From JAWLHU01 sp049324875 (GTDB lineage: Bacteria > Bacillota > Sulfobacillia > Symbiobacteriales > Symbiobacteriaceae), in the NCBI GenBank assembly GCA_049324875.1, contig JBMONC010000009.1:1-64000 (forward strand): a stretch of 64,000 nt of DNA, in the 5' to 3' direction. The notes under the pieces were generated by a model, which was not told the DNA's origin, ran no database searches, and saw only the letters and a program-made list of their open reading frames with translations. Below are positions 33,292 through 41,753 of the stretch, in pieces (positions within the stretch are counted from its first letter, which is position 1; every line of letters starts with the position of its first letter). The translations under genes and the position numbers were made by a program.

Positions 33292-34230
33292 ATGAAGGTG
33301 ATGTCATTAAAGGGACGGGATGTCATCTCGATCCACGACTGGAGCCGAGATGAGCTGGCGGAGGCGCTGGACCTGGCCCAGTGGCTGAAGGAGCGGCTCA
33401 AGCTGGGCCTGCGGGAAGAGCCGCTGAAGGGGAAGACCCTGGGCATGTACTTCGCCAAGCCCTCCACCCGAACCCGGCTCTCCTTCGAGGTGGGGATTCA
33501 GCAACTGGGCGGCTACGGCCTCTTCCTCTCCGCCGCCGACCTGCAGCTGCGCCGGGGCGAGTCGATCGCCGACACCGCCCGGGTGATGAGCCGCTACCTG
33601 GACGGGATCATGATCCGCACCTTTGCCCATCAGGATGTGGTGGAGCTGGCCCAGTGGGCCGATATCCCCGTGATCAACGGGCTGACCGATGAGGAGCACC
33701 CCTGCCAGGTGATGGCTGACCTGCTCACCATTCGGGAGAAGCTCGGGCCCCTGGGCGGCCTGAAGATGGCCTACGTGGGCGACGGTAACAACATGGCCCA
33801 CAGCCTGATGGACGGGGGCGCCAAGTTTGGCATGCACGTGGTGGTCGCCAGCCCCTCGGGCTATGCGCCCGACCCGGACCGGGTGGCCCGGGCGCAGGCG
33901 GTGGCCGCCAAGTACGGCGGGCTGATCGAGGTGGTGGATGACCCGGCGCTGGCGGTGGCCGGTGCCAACGTGGTCTACACCGATGTCTGGACCAGCATGG
34001 GCCAGGAGGAGGAGTCGGCCCGGCGGCTGGCCGCCTTCCAGGGCTACCAGGTGGACCAGCGGTTGATGAGCCACGCCGACCCCACCGCCATCTTCCTGCA
34101 CTGCCTGCCCGCCCACCGGGGCGAGGAGGTGGCGGCCGAGGTGATCGACGGCCCCCAGTCGGTGGTCTTCGACCAGGCTGAGAACCGGCTGCACGCCCAG
34201 AAGGCGATCATGGCGCTGATCATGGCATAG
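33292..34230 (+). CDS. argF: Ornithine carbamoyltransferase
   Basis: 312 residues, normal length. It joins carbamoyl phosphate and ornithine to citrulline in arginine synthesis. The carbamoyl-phosphate site KPSTRTRLSFEVG (58-62 STRTR), HPCQVMADLLT and HCLPAHRGEEV with the catalytic Cys are all present. The ATG follows GGAGGAGG. It stands alone with an ArgR-type operator and a strong terminator, which favours the anabolic rather than the arginine-deiminase catabolic role. Confidence 0.95.
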   Translation: MKVMSLKGRDVISIHDWSRDELAEALDLAQWLKERLKLGLREEPLKGKTLGMYFAKPSTRTRLSFEVGIQQLGGYGLFLSAADLQLRRGESIADTARVMSRYLDGIMIRTFAHQDVVELAQWADIPVINGLTDEEHPCQVMADLLTIREKLGPLGGLKMAYVGDGNNMAHSLMDGGAKFGMHVVVASPSGYAPDPDRVARAQAVAAKYGGLIEVVDDPALAVAGANVVYTDVWTSMGQEEESARRLAAFQGYQVDQRLMSHADPTAIFLHCLPAHRGEEVAAEVIDGPQSVVFDQAENRLHAQKAIMALIMA

Positions 34231-34241
34231 CAAACACGAAG

Positions 34242-34271
34242 AAACACCCACCCCGGTCGGGGTGGGTGTTT
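34242..34271. terminator. 13-bp bidirectional terminator between argF and doxX
   Basis: AAACACCCACCCC (34242-34254) pairs perfectly with GGGGTGGGTGTTT (34259-34271) over a GGTC loop. A-rich and T-rich flanks suit both strands of this convergent pair. Confidence 0.88.
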
Positions 34272-34284
34272 GTCTGGGGTGGGT

Positions 34285-34830
34285 TTAGGCCGAAGCCCTT
34301 GCGGTCGATTCGCTCGTGCCGAGGAGCTTGGCGATGAAGTTCCGGTACATGGGGCGGAACCAGTAGTCGACGCCGATGTAGCCGGCATAGGCACCGCCCA
34401 TGGCAACGATGATGAACTGCAGGACCATCAGGTACGGGTTGGAGCTGGTGCTGCCGCTCATGAGGAAGGCGAAGTTCATGGTCATGCCCATGACGGCGGC
34501 GAAGATGGTGGCGAAGCCGACGATCAGGGCCAGACCGACCAGGAACTCACCCCAGGGGACCAGAATGTTGAACAGCTTCACATTCGGGATGGCGAAACCC
34601 TGCAGGAAGTCGCCCCACCAGGCGGCGGTGATCGGCTTGAACTTGGCAGCGGCGGCGGGATCGGCGGGCGGGATGATCTTGGCAACGGCGCCCTTCAGGT
34701 AGCCGGTCGCATCGAAAGCCTTCTCAGCGGTGATCTTGCCCCAGCCACCCTTGAGCCACTGGAACCCAACATAGAGACGGAGGACGAGCCACATCCAGCT
34801 ACCCTTCGCACCCTTGAAATACTCCAACAT
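34285..34830 (-). CDS. DoxX/DoxD-family membrane protein
   Basis: 181 residues with four membrane segments and the family stretches VLRLYVGFQWLKGGWGKI and VPWGEFLVGLALIVGFAT. DoxX-family proteins include the small subunit of thiosulfate:quinone oxidoreductase, and relatives act in redox stress complexes. No DoxA partner is adjacent, so the specific reaction is open. The ATG follows GAAGGAGG. A GTGA-N6-TCAC dyad lies about 110 bases upstream. Confidence 0.8.
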   Translation of the reverse strand: MLEYFKGAKGSWMWLVLRLYVGFQWLKGGWGKITAEKAFDATGYLKGAVAKIIPPADPAAAAKFKPITAAWWGDFLQGFAIPNVKLFNILVPWGEFLVGLALIVGFATIFAAVMGMTMNFAFLMSGSTSSNPYLMVLQFIIVAMGGAYAGYIGVDYWFRPMYRNFIAKLLGTSESTARASA

Positions 34831-34937
34831 GCGATGACCTCCTTCGAATCATAATTGCCTTGTAAGAATCCCGACCCGGTTCCGGGAATCGGAATCTTGT
34901 TCATTACGAACTCCTTACAGCCACACTGTACCACGTA

Positions 34938-34953
34938 AGTGACTTGGATCACT
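34938..34953 (-). promoter_or_regulatory. CRP/FNR-family type dyad upstream of doxX
   Basis: AGTGA-N6-TCACT is a perfect dyad with the GTGA-N6-TCAC spacing used by CRP-family regulators, including Fnr of Bacillus. It is the clearest signal in the 495-base spacer 34831-35325. Besides a CCCGCC/GGCGGG hairpin (35135-35156) and a possible small ORF, I see nothing else there. Confidence 0.4.
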
Positions 34954-35092
34954 ATCCACCGATGTGTTTAAATTCCGCTGGTCCCACCGGTCCATATAGG
35001 GGGGATGCAGGGGTCTAAGGAGAGTGGTGGGCGGAGAACCCATTGGGACTTGACAAAAGTCTAAGACAAGAGAGACCGAGGGGGGATACAGC

Positions 35093-35194
35093 ATGGGGCA
35101 ATGGAGTCGCAGATCCCGCTGCGGAAGGACATCGCCCGCCCTGCGGCAACGGCGGGAGAAATCGGCTGAATTTACGACAGAGAACAACAGGTAA
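35093..35194 (+). CDS. Possible 33-residue basic small ORF
   Basis: ATG at 35093 lies seven bases after GAGGGGGG; the peptide starts MGQWSRRSRCGRTSPALRQR and stops at TAA 35192-35194. It is upstream of, and co-directional with, the NYN-domain gene. There is no family match and codon use is unremarkable, so chance is quite possible. Confidence 0.2.
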   Translation: MGQWSRRSRCGRTSPALRQRREKSAEFTTENNR

Positions 35195-35325
35195 AAACAC
35201 GGTTCGCACCGAATACCCATTCATGCGACTTCCAGTGGACGGTAATCTGTGTCTCCCATAAAACATCCAAAGGTAAGAAAAACTCTCCTCTGGGTGCGGT
35301 ATATGTAAGTGGAGGTAATGAACCG

Positions 35326-36924
35326 GTGGCAACCTGCGCATTGTTTGTTGATTATGAAAATGTGGTACGCTCCCTTCGAGGCCAGAACATTAACCCCACG
35401 CATAAACAACTAGCAGAGATCTTCAAGACAGAAGCGAGTAAGTATGGGGAAATGGTCTATGCTCGGGCGTACGCGCCGTGGGATATCTATCCCGAGGCGA
35501 TGTCGATCTTCGATCGGCACGACATTAAGCCGGAGTACGTGGAGGGCGGCCGCAAGGACAACGCTGATCTGGTGATGAGCCTCGAAATCCAGGAGTTCCT
35601 GCGCATCCCCGGCCGCGATGCCGACACCTTCATCCTGGTGACGGGCGACGGGGACTTTGTCCATGTGATCCGCATCCTCCAGCAGGAGAAAAAGCGGGTC
35701 GTGATCTGGGGGGTTGAAGGCTCCATCAGCACCCGGCTTGCCTCCCGCGTCGGAGAACTGGTGCCGATCCAGCAGCTGCTGGGGCAGTATGGGGTCACCT
35801 CGGGGGCTCCGGGTCAGGCGGAGTACACAGCCAGGGTCCCCCAGCGTCCGGAGGGCCAGCCCTCCCGGGATACCGCCCTGCGCGCCCTGATCATCCGCTC
35901 GGAGTCGGTCATGCTGAGCCGGGGCTGGGTGCAGGTGCCCTTCCTGACGCTCCTGCACGAGATGTCCAGCTCCAACCTCTTCGGCGAGGACAGTGAGCAG
36001 CGCCGCCTCCTGATCGTCCGGGCGCTGGAAGAGGGGATCCTCGAGACCAAGAAGCAGCCGAACCCCAAGCGACCGGGTACCGATACGACCTTTGTGCTGC
36101 TGAAGAAGGAGAATCCGACGGTCGCCCACACCCTGAAGGCGGTGGCGCGGGTGGTCGACCACATGCGCGAGATCCTGGCCGCCATGCCGGGCGCGAACTG
36201 GGTGGCCTACAGCCTGCTGGACAAGGCGCTCTCCGCCGACTCCCTCATGCCCCAGGGGCTGGCCGGTGAGGCCGAGCGGCGCAGTTGGATTGACCTCTGC
36301 ATCGCCGAGAAGCTGCTGCGGCTGGAGCGCAGGGAGAACCCCAAGAACCCGGAGCACCCCACGTCGGCGCTCTACCTGGCCGAGGAGCACCCCCTGGTGC
36401 AGCAGCATGTGCCGGGCGAAGACCTGACCCCGCTGATCCGCCGGTTGATCATCTTCATGGACCACTACCTGACCCGCACCGGTTACCTCTGGATGTCGAT
36501 GGGCCTGCTGCGCCGGAACCTCTCCAACTTCGGTCAGCGGGAGATGGAACGCACCATTCGCATCGCCAACGAGTCGGGCGTTTTGCTGGTTCGCCAGCAG
36601 CCCAACCAGTTCGGGGTTCGCCCCACCACCGGTGCCTACCTCCAGCCCGACCACCCGATGGTCGTCGATACGCTCTCCATGCGGGACCGGGTGCTGGACG
36701 CACTGCTTCATCTATATCAGGACCGTGACGTGGTCTCGGTACCCAGGGTGGCGGAGGGGCTCTCCCAGATGGAAGAAGCGATCGGCTTCACCTCCGCCGA
36801 GTGGGTGGAACTTCTCATCGCTCATCAGATTCTCAGCAGCACGACCACAGCCGACGGCGAGAGCGGCTACCTGCTCAACCGGCAGCACCCGGTTGTGAGC
36901 CGCCGGTCCACACTGGTCTCGTAA
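35326..36924 (+). CDS. NYN-domain (PIN-like) RNase protein with four C-terminal repeats
   Basis: 532 residues. Residues 1-150 are a NYN/LabA-like PIN-fold nuclease domain: Asp9 in LFVDYENV, Asp78 and Asp81 in RKDNADLVMSL, and Asp108/Asp110 in LVTGDGDFVHVI form the expected acidic metal site. Residues ~180-530 hold four related ~85-residue modules that look like winged helices. Each ends in a strand with [E/D/Q][HN]PxV: KKENPTV (~262), EEHPLV (~354), PDHPMV (~442), RQHPVV (~521). They may bind RNA in the manner of OST-HTH/LOTUS modules. Start GTG, GGAGGT nine bases before. A strong terminator follows. Confidence 0.78.
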   Translation: MATCALFVDYENVVRSLRGQNINPTHKQLAEIFKTEASKYGEMVYARAYAPWDIYPEAMSIFDRHDIKPEYVEGGRKDNADLVMSLEIQEFLRIPGRDADTFILVTGDGDFVHVIRILQQEKKRVVIWGVEGSISTRLASRVGELVPIQQLLGQYGVTSGAPGQAEYTARVPQRPEGQPSRDTALRALIIRSESVMLSRGWVQVPFLTLLHEMSSSNLFGEDSEQRRLLIVRALEEGILETKKQPNPKRPGTDTTFVLLKKENPTVAHTLKAVARVVDHMREILAAMPGANWVAYSLLDKALSADSLMPQGLAGEAERRSWIDLCIAEKLLRLERRENPKNPEHPTSALYLAEEHPLVQQHVPGEDLTPLIRRLIIFMDHYLTRTGYLWMSMGLLRRNLSNFGQREMERTIRIANESGVLLVRQQPNQFGVRPTTGAYLQPDHPMVVDTLSMRDRVLDALLHLYQDRDVVSVPRVAEGLSQMEEAIGFTSAEWVELLIAHQILSSTTTADGESGYLLNRQHPVVSRRSTLVS

Positions 36925-36933
36925 CTTGCAGTT

Positions 36934-36967
36934 CCCCCGCCGACGAATCAGGTCGGTGGGGGATTTT
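36934..36967 (+). terminator. Terminator of the NYN-domain gene
   Basis: CCCCCGCCGAC/GTCGGTGGGGG (one G-U) with a seven-base loop, then ATTTTCGC. Confidence 0.82.
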
Positions 36968-37139
36968 CGCGCCTGGCCCCTGGGTCAGGGGGTGTAGGCG
37001 GGTCCAGTGCTGGTAGCCACTCGCACTACTCGATCCCGGTCTCGCGCCCTACTGCGGCTTCAAGACCTTTCGCTCATACCCGATCGCCAGGGTTCGTGGT
37101 ACCCTAAAAACGAGAGGGCTGGTTCGGGAGGTGGTTGAC

Positions 37140-37364
37140 GTGTGGGCCCTTTGGCCGTTCCGGCGCCCAGCTGCGGCTGTGGTGCGAGCGAGTGATGAGG
37201 GAGAGATCCTCCCCTGCAACCAATGCCTGCTCTGTCTGGCCGCCTGCCCGACCGGAGCCCTGGAGTACCACGAGCGGATCTGGCGAGTCAACCTGTCACA
37301 GTGCATCTTCTGCCGATCGTGCGCCGAGGTCTGCCCGAACCAACTGATCGGCATCGAACGATGA
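37140..37364 (+). CDS. Small 2[4Fe-4S] ferredoxin
   Basis: 74 residues with CNQCLLCLAACP and CIFCRSCAEVCP, the two four-Cys motifs of a bacterial-type 2[4Fe-4S] ferredoxin. A ~25-residue N-terminal extension (WALWPFRRPAAAVVRASDEG) precedes them. It is a soluble electron carrier. GTG at 37140 is eight bases from GGGAGG; the GTG at 37131 overlaps that site. It is a single-gene unit between two terminators. The partner is unknown; it may serve P450 or hydrogenase-type enzymes elsewhere. Confidence 0.82.
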   Translation: MWALWPFRRPAAAVVRASDEGEILPCNQCLLCLAACPTGALEYHERIWRVNLSQCIFCRSCAEVCPNQLIGIER

Positions 37365-37373
37365 TAGCCTTCG

Positions 37374-37403
37374 CCCCCTGACCTGTCAGGGGGTTTTTCT
37401 TTT
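37374..37403 (+). terminator. Classical rho-independent terminator after the ferredoxin gene
   Basis: CCCCCTGA/TCAGGGGG with loop CCTG, followed by TTTTTCTTTT. Confidence 0.92.
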
Positions 37404-37507
37404 ATCCCCATCGATTCTGACGATCAGACTTGTGAAACAAATAACTAGTGGTGAGGCGGCTGAGAAGGAGGACTTATTGAGAGGGCCTCCGAATACCTTA
37501 GATCAAG

Positions 37508-37525
37508 TGAATGGCTGTTCATTCA
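37508..37525 (+). promoter_or_regulatory. FadR-type operator ahead of fadD
   Basis: TGAATGGCTGTTCATTCA is an 18-base dyad that matches the known Bacillus FadR consensus TGAATGAMTANTCATTCA with only two mismatches. It lies 68 bases before the fadD start and just downstream of a possible promoter (TTGAGA at 37477). The TetR-type gene two positions on is the likely repressor, released by long-chain acyl-CoA. Confidence 0.75.
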
Positions 37526-37592
37526 GGGACAGACCTTTCGCCTGACATGGGGGGCGGGAGGTCTGGCGAACCGAAAAGGGGAGGGGAGACCC

Positions 37593-39275
37593 GTGACAGA
37601 AGTTTACGCAGCCAAGCCCTGGTTCAGGGCCTATCCCAAGGAGGTGCCGACCTCGCTGAACTACGAGGAGATGGCGCTGTACGACCTGCTGGAACAGGCG
37701 GCGGAGCGGCATGGAGATGGCACCGCAACCATCTTCTACGGAGCCAAGCTGACCTACCGGCAGATGCGCCAGCAGGCTCGCCGGGTGGCGGCCGGGCTGA
37801 TCGGGCTGGGGGTTCGCAAGGGCGATCGGGTGGCGCTGATGCTGCCCAACTGCCCGCAGGCGGTCATCGCCTACTACGGGGCGCTGATGGCCGGAGCGAT
37901 TGTGGTGCAGGTCAACCCGCTCTACATGCCGCGGGAGCTGAGCCACCAGATCAGCGACAGCGGGGCGCGGGTGATGATCGCCCTGGATCTCACCTACCCT
38001 AAGGTTAGCCAGCTAGACATTCCTCATGTGATCTACACCAGCCTGGCGGAGTACATGCCGGTACCGATCAAGTGGATCGCCCCGCTCAAGTTGAAGCCGC
38101 CCAAGATCAAGTACACCAGCGGGGTGCTGCGCTGGACCGACCTGCTGGCCCACCCCCCGCTGGGGCAGCCGGTCCGTGTCAACCCGGGCGAGGATCTGGC
38201 TCTGCTCCAGTACACCGGGGCGACCACAGGGCTGGCGAAGGGCTGCATGCTGACCCACCGGAACCTGGTGGCGAACGTGAAGCAGACCGAGGCCTGGCTC
38301 TATAAGGCGAGGCGGGGCTCCGACCTGGTGGCCATGGCCGCCCTGCCCTTCTTCCATGTCTATGGCATGACCACCGTGATGAACTTCACGGTCTCCATGG
38401 GTGGCACCATGATCCTCCAGCCCAAGTTCGAGGCCCGGGAGACGCTGAAGCTGATCCAGAAGCACCGCCCTTCCATCTTCCCGGGGGCGCCTACCATGTA
38501 CGTGGCGCTCAACCACATACCCGACGTGACCAAGTTCCGGCTCGACTCCATCGACGCGTGCATCTCGGGGGCGGCCCCGCTGCCGGTGGAGGTCCAGCAG
38601 ACCTTCGAGTCCCTGACGGGGGGGCGGCTGGTGGAGGGGTACGGCCTGACAGAGGCGGCCCCCGTCACCCATGCCAACCCGATCTGGGAGCGCCGCAAGG
38701 CCGGCTCCATAGGCCTTCCCTGGCCCGACACCGAGTGCCGCATTGTCGACCCCGACACGGGGGAGGAGGTACCCCTGGGCGAGGTGGGCGAGCTGGTGGT
38801 CCGCGGCCCCCAGGTGATGAAGGGTTATTGGAACAGCCCGGCGGCTACGGCCGAGACGCTGAAGGACGGCTGGCTCTACACCGGTGACATGGCCCGGATG
38901 GACGAGGAAGGCTACTTCTACATCGTCGACCGGAAGAAGGATATGATCATCGCCGGTGGCTTCAATATCTACCCGCGGGAGGTGGAGGAGGTCCTTTACC
39001 TGCACCGCGGCATCAAGGAAGCGGCGGTGGTCGGCATCCCCGACGAGTACCGGGGGGAGACGGTGAAGGCCTACGTCGTCCCCAAGGAGGGGTACACCCT
39101 GGACGCTGCCGAGATCATGGAGTTCTGCCGGCAGCACCTTGCCTCCTACAAAACCCCGCGGCTGATTGAATTCCGCAAAGAGCTTCCAAAATCGCTGGTC
39201 GGAAAGGTTTTGCGGCGTGTCCTTCTCGAAGAAGAGAGGGCGGCACAGGAAGGGGCGCAGAAGGAGGTGGGCTAG
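37593..39275 (+). CDS. fadD: Long-chain-fatty-acid--CoA ligase
   Basis: 560 residues, normal for FadD/LcfA. It activates fatty acids to acyl-CoA with ATP, entering beta-oxidation. The adenylate-forming landmarks are present: the P-loop YTGATTGLAKG (usual Pro replaced by Ala), GYGLTEAAPVTHANP, the hinge YTGDMARMDEEGYFYIVDRKKDMI and the C-terminal KSLVGKVLRR Lys. Start GTG follows GGGGAGGGGAG. It heads the operon with fadR, etfB and etfA, the order seen in Bacillus minus fadB. Confidence 0.93.
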   Translation: MTEVYAAKPWFRAYPKEVPTSLNYEEMALYDLLEQAAERHGDGTATIFYGAKLTYRQMRQQARRVAAGLIGLGVRKGDRVALMLPNCPQAVIAYYGALMAGAIVVQVNPLYMPRELSHQISDSGARVMIALDLTYPKVSQLDIPHVIYTSLAEYMPVPIKWIAPLKLKPPKIKYTSGVLRWTDLLAHPPLGQPVRVNPGEDLALLQYTGATTGLAKGCMLTHRNLVANVKQTEAWLYKARRGSDLVAMAALPFFHVYGMTTVMNFTVSMGGTMILQPKFEARETLKLIQKHRPSIFPGAPTMYVALNHIPDVTKFRLDSIDACISGAAPLPVEVQQTFESLTGGRLVEGYGLTEAAPVTHANPIWERRKAGSIGLPWPDTECRIVDPDTGEEVPLGEVGELVVRGPQVMKGYWNSPAATAETLKDGWLYTGDMARMDEEGYFYIVDRKKDMIIAGGFNIYPREVEEVLYLHRGIKEAAVVGIPDEYRGETVKAYVVPKEGYTLDAAEIMEFCRQHLASYKTPRLIEFRKELPKSLVGKVLRRVLLEEERAAQEGAQKEVG

Positions 39276-39923
39276 TTGGCGGTCAAGAGCGGCGACAAGT
39301 TTGCCGCTATCCTGGATGCCGCGCAGCAGGTGATCGCCGAGCAGGGGTACCACAACGCCCAAATCTCGCGGATCGCCAGGGAGGCCGGGGTCGCGGCAGG
39401 CACGGTCTACCTGTACTTCAAGAACAAGCCCGACCTGCTGGTCTGCCTCTTTCGCGAGCGGCTGAAGATGCTGATCGAGGAGTCCAGGGAGGCGATGGTG
39501 GGGGTGGAGGATCCCCGTGAGAAGCTGCGCCTGGCGATTCAGCAGCACTTCAGGTCCCTCGGGCGCCGCCGGGAGCTGGCCGTGGTGACGCAGATCGAGA
39601 TGCGGCAGGCGGACACCAGTGTGCAGCAGCAGATCAGCGAGCTGATGAAGGGCTGGTTCCACGCGATCGATGTGATCATTGCCGAGGGGCGGGCTGCCGG
39701 GCTCTTTACCAGGCAGGTACCCGCCAAGCAGATTCGCAACATGATCTTTGGAACGCTGGATCAGACGGTGACGGCGTGGGTCCTGTCCGGCTTCAAGTTC
39801 GATTTGGAGGCCCTGGCAGAGCCGACCTACCAGCTGATCTCCCACGGCGTGATCGATAACGGACAAGAGCAAGGGGGCTTGAGGGAGCATGGAAATTCTG
39901 GTGCTTCTAAAGCAAACGTTTGA
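39276..39923 (+). CDS. fadR: TetR-family fatty acid degradation repressor
   Basis: 215 residues. The N-terminal helix-turn-helix reads FAAILDAAQQVIAEQGYHNA then ISRIAREAGVAAGTVYLYFKNK, closely in the style of Bacillus FadR (YsiA). It should bind the dyad at 37508 and be released by long-chain acyl-CoA. TTG starts right after the fadD TAG with GGAGG inside the fadD end. Its 3' end overlaps etfB by 35 bases. The last ~15 residues (EHGNSGASKANV) come from this overlap. Confidence 0.87.
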   Translation: MAVKSGDKFAAILDAAQQVIAEQGYHNAQISRIAREAGVAAGTVYLYFKNKPDLLVCLFRERLKMLIEESREAMVGVEDPREKLRLAIQQHFRSLGRRRELAVVTQIEMRQADTSVQQQISELMKGWFHAIDVIIAEGRAAGLFTRQVPAKQIRNMIFGTLDQTVTAWVLSGFKFDLEALAEPTYQLISHGVIDNGQEQGGLREHGNSGASKANV

Positions 39924-40644
39924 CACAGAGGCGAAGGTGACGGTCAAGGACGGGCGGATTCTGGATGATGACGTAACCCTGGTGATCAACCCCTATGACG
40001 AGTATGCGGTGGAGGAGGCCCTGAAGGTCCGCGAGGCCCACGGCGGGACGGTCACGGTGGTCTCGGTGGGGGGTGACCGGGTGGAGGAAGCGCTCCGCCG
40101 GGCGCTGGCCATGGGGGCCGATGAGGCGGTGCTGCTGGAGGCACCGGCGGGGGCCGACGAGTTCGTCACCGCCAGCCTGCTGGCCGCCTGGGCCAAGGGG
40201 AAGTTCTTCGATCTGGTCCTGGCGGGCAACGTCTCGGTGGACACCGGTGCCGGCCAGACCGCCCTGCGGTTCGCCGAGGCGCTCGGACTGCCCCACGTGG
40301 CGGCGGCGCTCAAGTTGGAGGTGGCCGGCGGGAGGGCGACGGTCCACCGTGATGCCGAGGGCGACACCGAGGTGGTGGAGGTGCCGCTCCCGGCGCTGGT
40401 CACCGCCCAGCAGGGGCTGAACGAGCCCCGCTACCCCTCGGTGCCGGGCATCATGAAGGCGAAGCGGAAGCCGATCGGCAGGGCGACCGCGGCCGATTTG
40501 GGGGTCGACCTCTCCGCCCGCACGGCGGTCACCTCGGTTTTCCAGGCGACGCAGAACCGCTTGAACAAGATGATCAAGGGCACGCCCCAGGAGCAGGCCA
40601 AGGAGCTGGTCCGGCTGCTGCGGGGCGAAGCCAAGATCGTCTAA
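39889..40644 (+). CDS. etfB: Electron transfer flavoprotein beta subunit
   Basis: 251 residues with the EtfB signature VTAQQGLNEPRYPSVPGIMKAKRKP and an AMP-binding region VSVGGDRVEEALRRALAMGAD. With EtfA it accepts electrons from acyl-CoA dehydrogenases such as the one at 45781. The ATG lies inside the end of fadR, implying coupling. Confidence 0.95.
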   Translation: MEILVLLKQTFDTEAKVTVKDGRILDDDVTLVINPYDEYAVEEALKVREAHGGTVTVVSVGGDRVEEALRRALAMGADEAVLLEAPAGADEFVTASLLAAWAKGKFFDLVLAGNVSVDTGAGQTALRFAEALGLPHVAAALKLEVAGGRATVHRDAEGDTEVVEVPLPALVTAQQGLNEPRYPSVPGIMKAKRKPIGRATAADLGVDLSARTAVTSVFQATQNRLNKMIKGTPQEQAKELVRLLRGEAKIV

Positions 40645-40662
40645 GGGAGGGCGTATTGTACG

Positions 40663-41631
40663 ATGGCACGGAATGTTCTTGTTCTTGCTGAGGTTCGCAA
40701 CGGGGCACTGCGTCCTGTCTCCTATGAGTGCATCGCCGCCGGCCGCACCGTCGCCGAGGGCGGCTCCGTCGCCGCGGTGCTGATCGGCCAGGAGGGACCC
40801 TTTGCCCAGGAGCTGATCGCCCGGGGGGCCGACCGGGTGGTCACGGTGAAGGGCGACCACCTGAAGGACTACACCCCCGACGGCTGGCTCGGCGCCCTGC
40901 AGAGCGTCTACCTGGAGCTGAAGCCCGACGCCGTCTTCTTCGGCCACACCGGCATCGGCCGTGACCTGGCGCCCCGCTTCGCCATGCGGAACGCCGCCGG
41001 CATGATCTCAGACGCCGTCGATGTGAAGGTGGACGGCGGCAACGTGATTTTCACCCGCCCGATTTACGCCGGCAAGGCTTATGTGACCCAGGTGATCAAG
41101 GAGGGGCTGATGGTCGCCACCATCCGCCCGAACAACCTGCCTGCCCTGGAGGCCGACGCCTCCCGCAGCGGCGAGGTGAGCGATATGGCCGCTCCCCCGG
41201 CCGACCTGCGGACGGTGATCAAGGAGATCGTGCGCAAGTCGACCGGCGGGGTGGACCTGACCTCGGCCAAGGTCGTGGTCTCCGGCGGGCGCGGCGTCAA
41301 GTCGGCGGAGGGCTTCAAGCCGCTCTATGAGCTGGCCGAGGTCCTGGGCGCCGCCGTGGGCGCATCCCGTGCCGCCGCCGACGCCGGCTACTGTGATTAC
41401 TCCCTGCAGGTGGGCCAGACCGGCAAGACCGTCACCCCCGACCTCTATATCGCCTGCGGCATCTCCGGGGCGATTCAGCACCTGGCGGGCATGAGCGCCT
41501 CCAAGGTGATCGTCGCCATCAACAAGGATCCGGAGGCGCCCATCTTCAAGGTGGCCGACTACGGCATCGTGGGTGACCTCTTCGAGGTGGTTCCCCTGCT
41601 CACCCAGGAGTTCAAGGCGCTGCTGGGCTAG
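40663..41631 (+). CDS. etfA: Electron transfer flavoprotein alpha subunit
   Basis: 322 residues. The C-terminal FAD domain carries VSGGRGVKS, LQVGQTGKTVTPDLYIACG and SGAIQHLAGM, then INKDPEAPIFKVADYGIVGD. It holds the FAD that passes electrons to the quinone pool through ETF dehydrogenase. It is the last gene of the fadD-fadR-etfB-etfA unit, followed by a strong hairpin. Confidence 0.95.
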   Translation: MARNVLVLAEVRNGALRPVSYECIAAGRTVAEGGSVAAVLIGQEGPFAQELIARGADRVVTVKGDHLKDYTPDGWLGALQSVYLELKPDAVFFGHTGIGRDLAPRFAMRNAAGMISDAVDVKVDGGNVIFTRPIYAGKAYVTQVIKEGLMVATIRPNNLPALEADASRSGEVSDMAAPPADLRTVIKEIVRKSTGGVDLTSAKVVVSGGRGVKSAEGFKPLYELAEVLGAAVGASRAAADAGYCDYSLQVGQTGKTVTPDLYIACGISGAIQHLAGMSASKVIVAINKDPEAPIFKVADYGIVGDLFEVVPLLTQEFKALLG

Positions 41632-41644
41632 TATCTCCGGGCTG

Positions 41645-41678
41645 CACCCCCGCCCGGCCCCCACACCGGGCGGGGGTG
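41645..41678 (+). terminator. 13-bp hairpin after etfA
   Basis: CACCCCCGCCCGG (41645-41657) and CCGGGCGGGGGTG (41666-41678) pair perfectly over eight bases. There is no T tract, so read-through into fadN is possible. Confidence 0.6.
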
Positions 41679-41753
41679 GTCGCCCATCCACCCTACCAAA
41701 CAGTCGGATGTGTGAATTATACGACCCTACTCTTGTTTGGGGAGGCGAAATCT

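Noticed and set aside
34700..34909. A small minus-strand ORF (MNKIPIPGTGSG...) behind AAGGAG upstream of doxX
   Set aside because: It runs far into doxX in another frame with no homology; the ribosome-like site alone is not enough.
35050..35078. TTGACA at 35050 as a promoter for the NYN gene
   Set aside because: No -10 element lies at 16-18 bases, so I did not call it.
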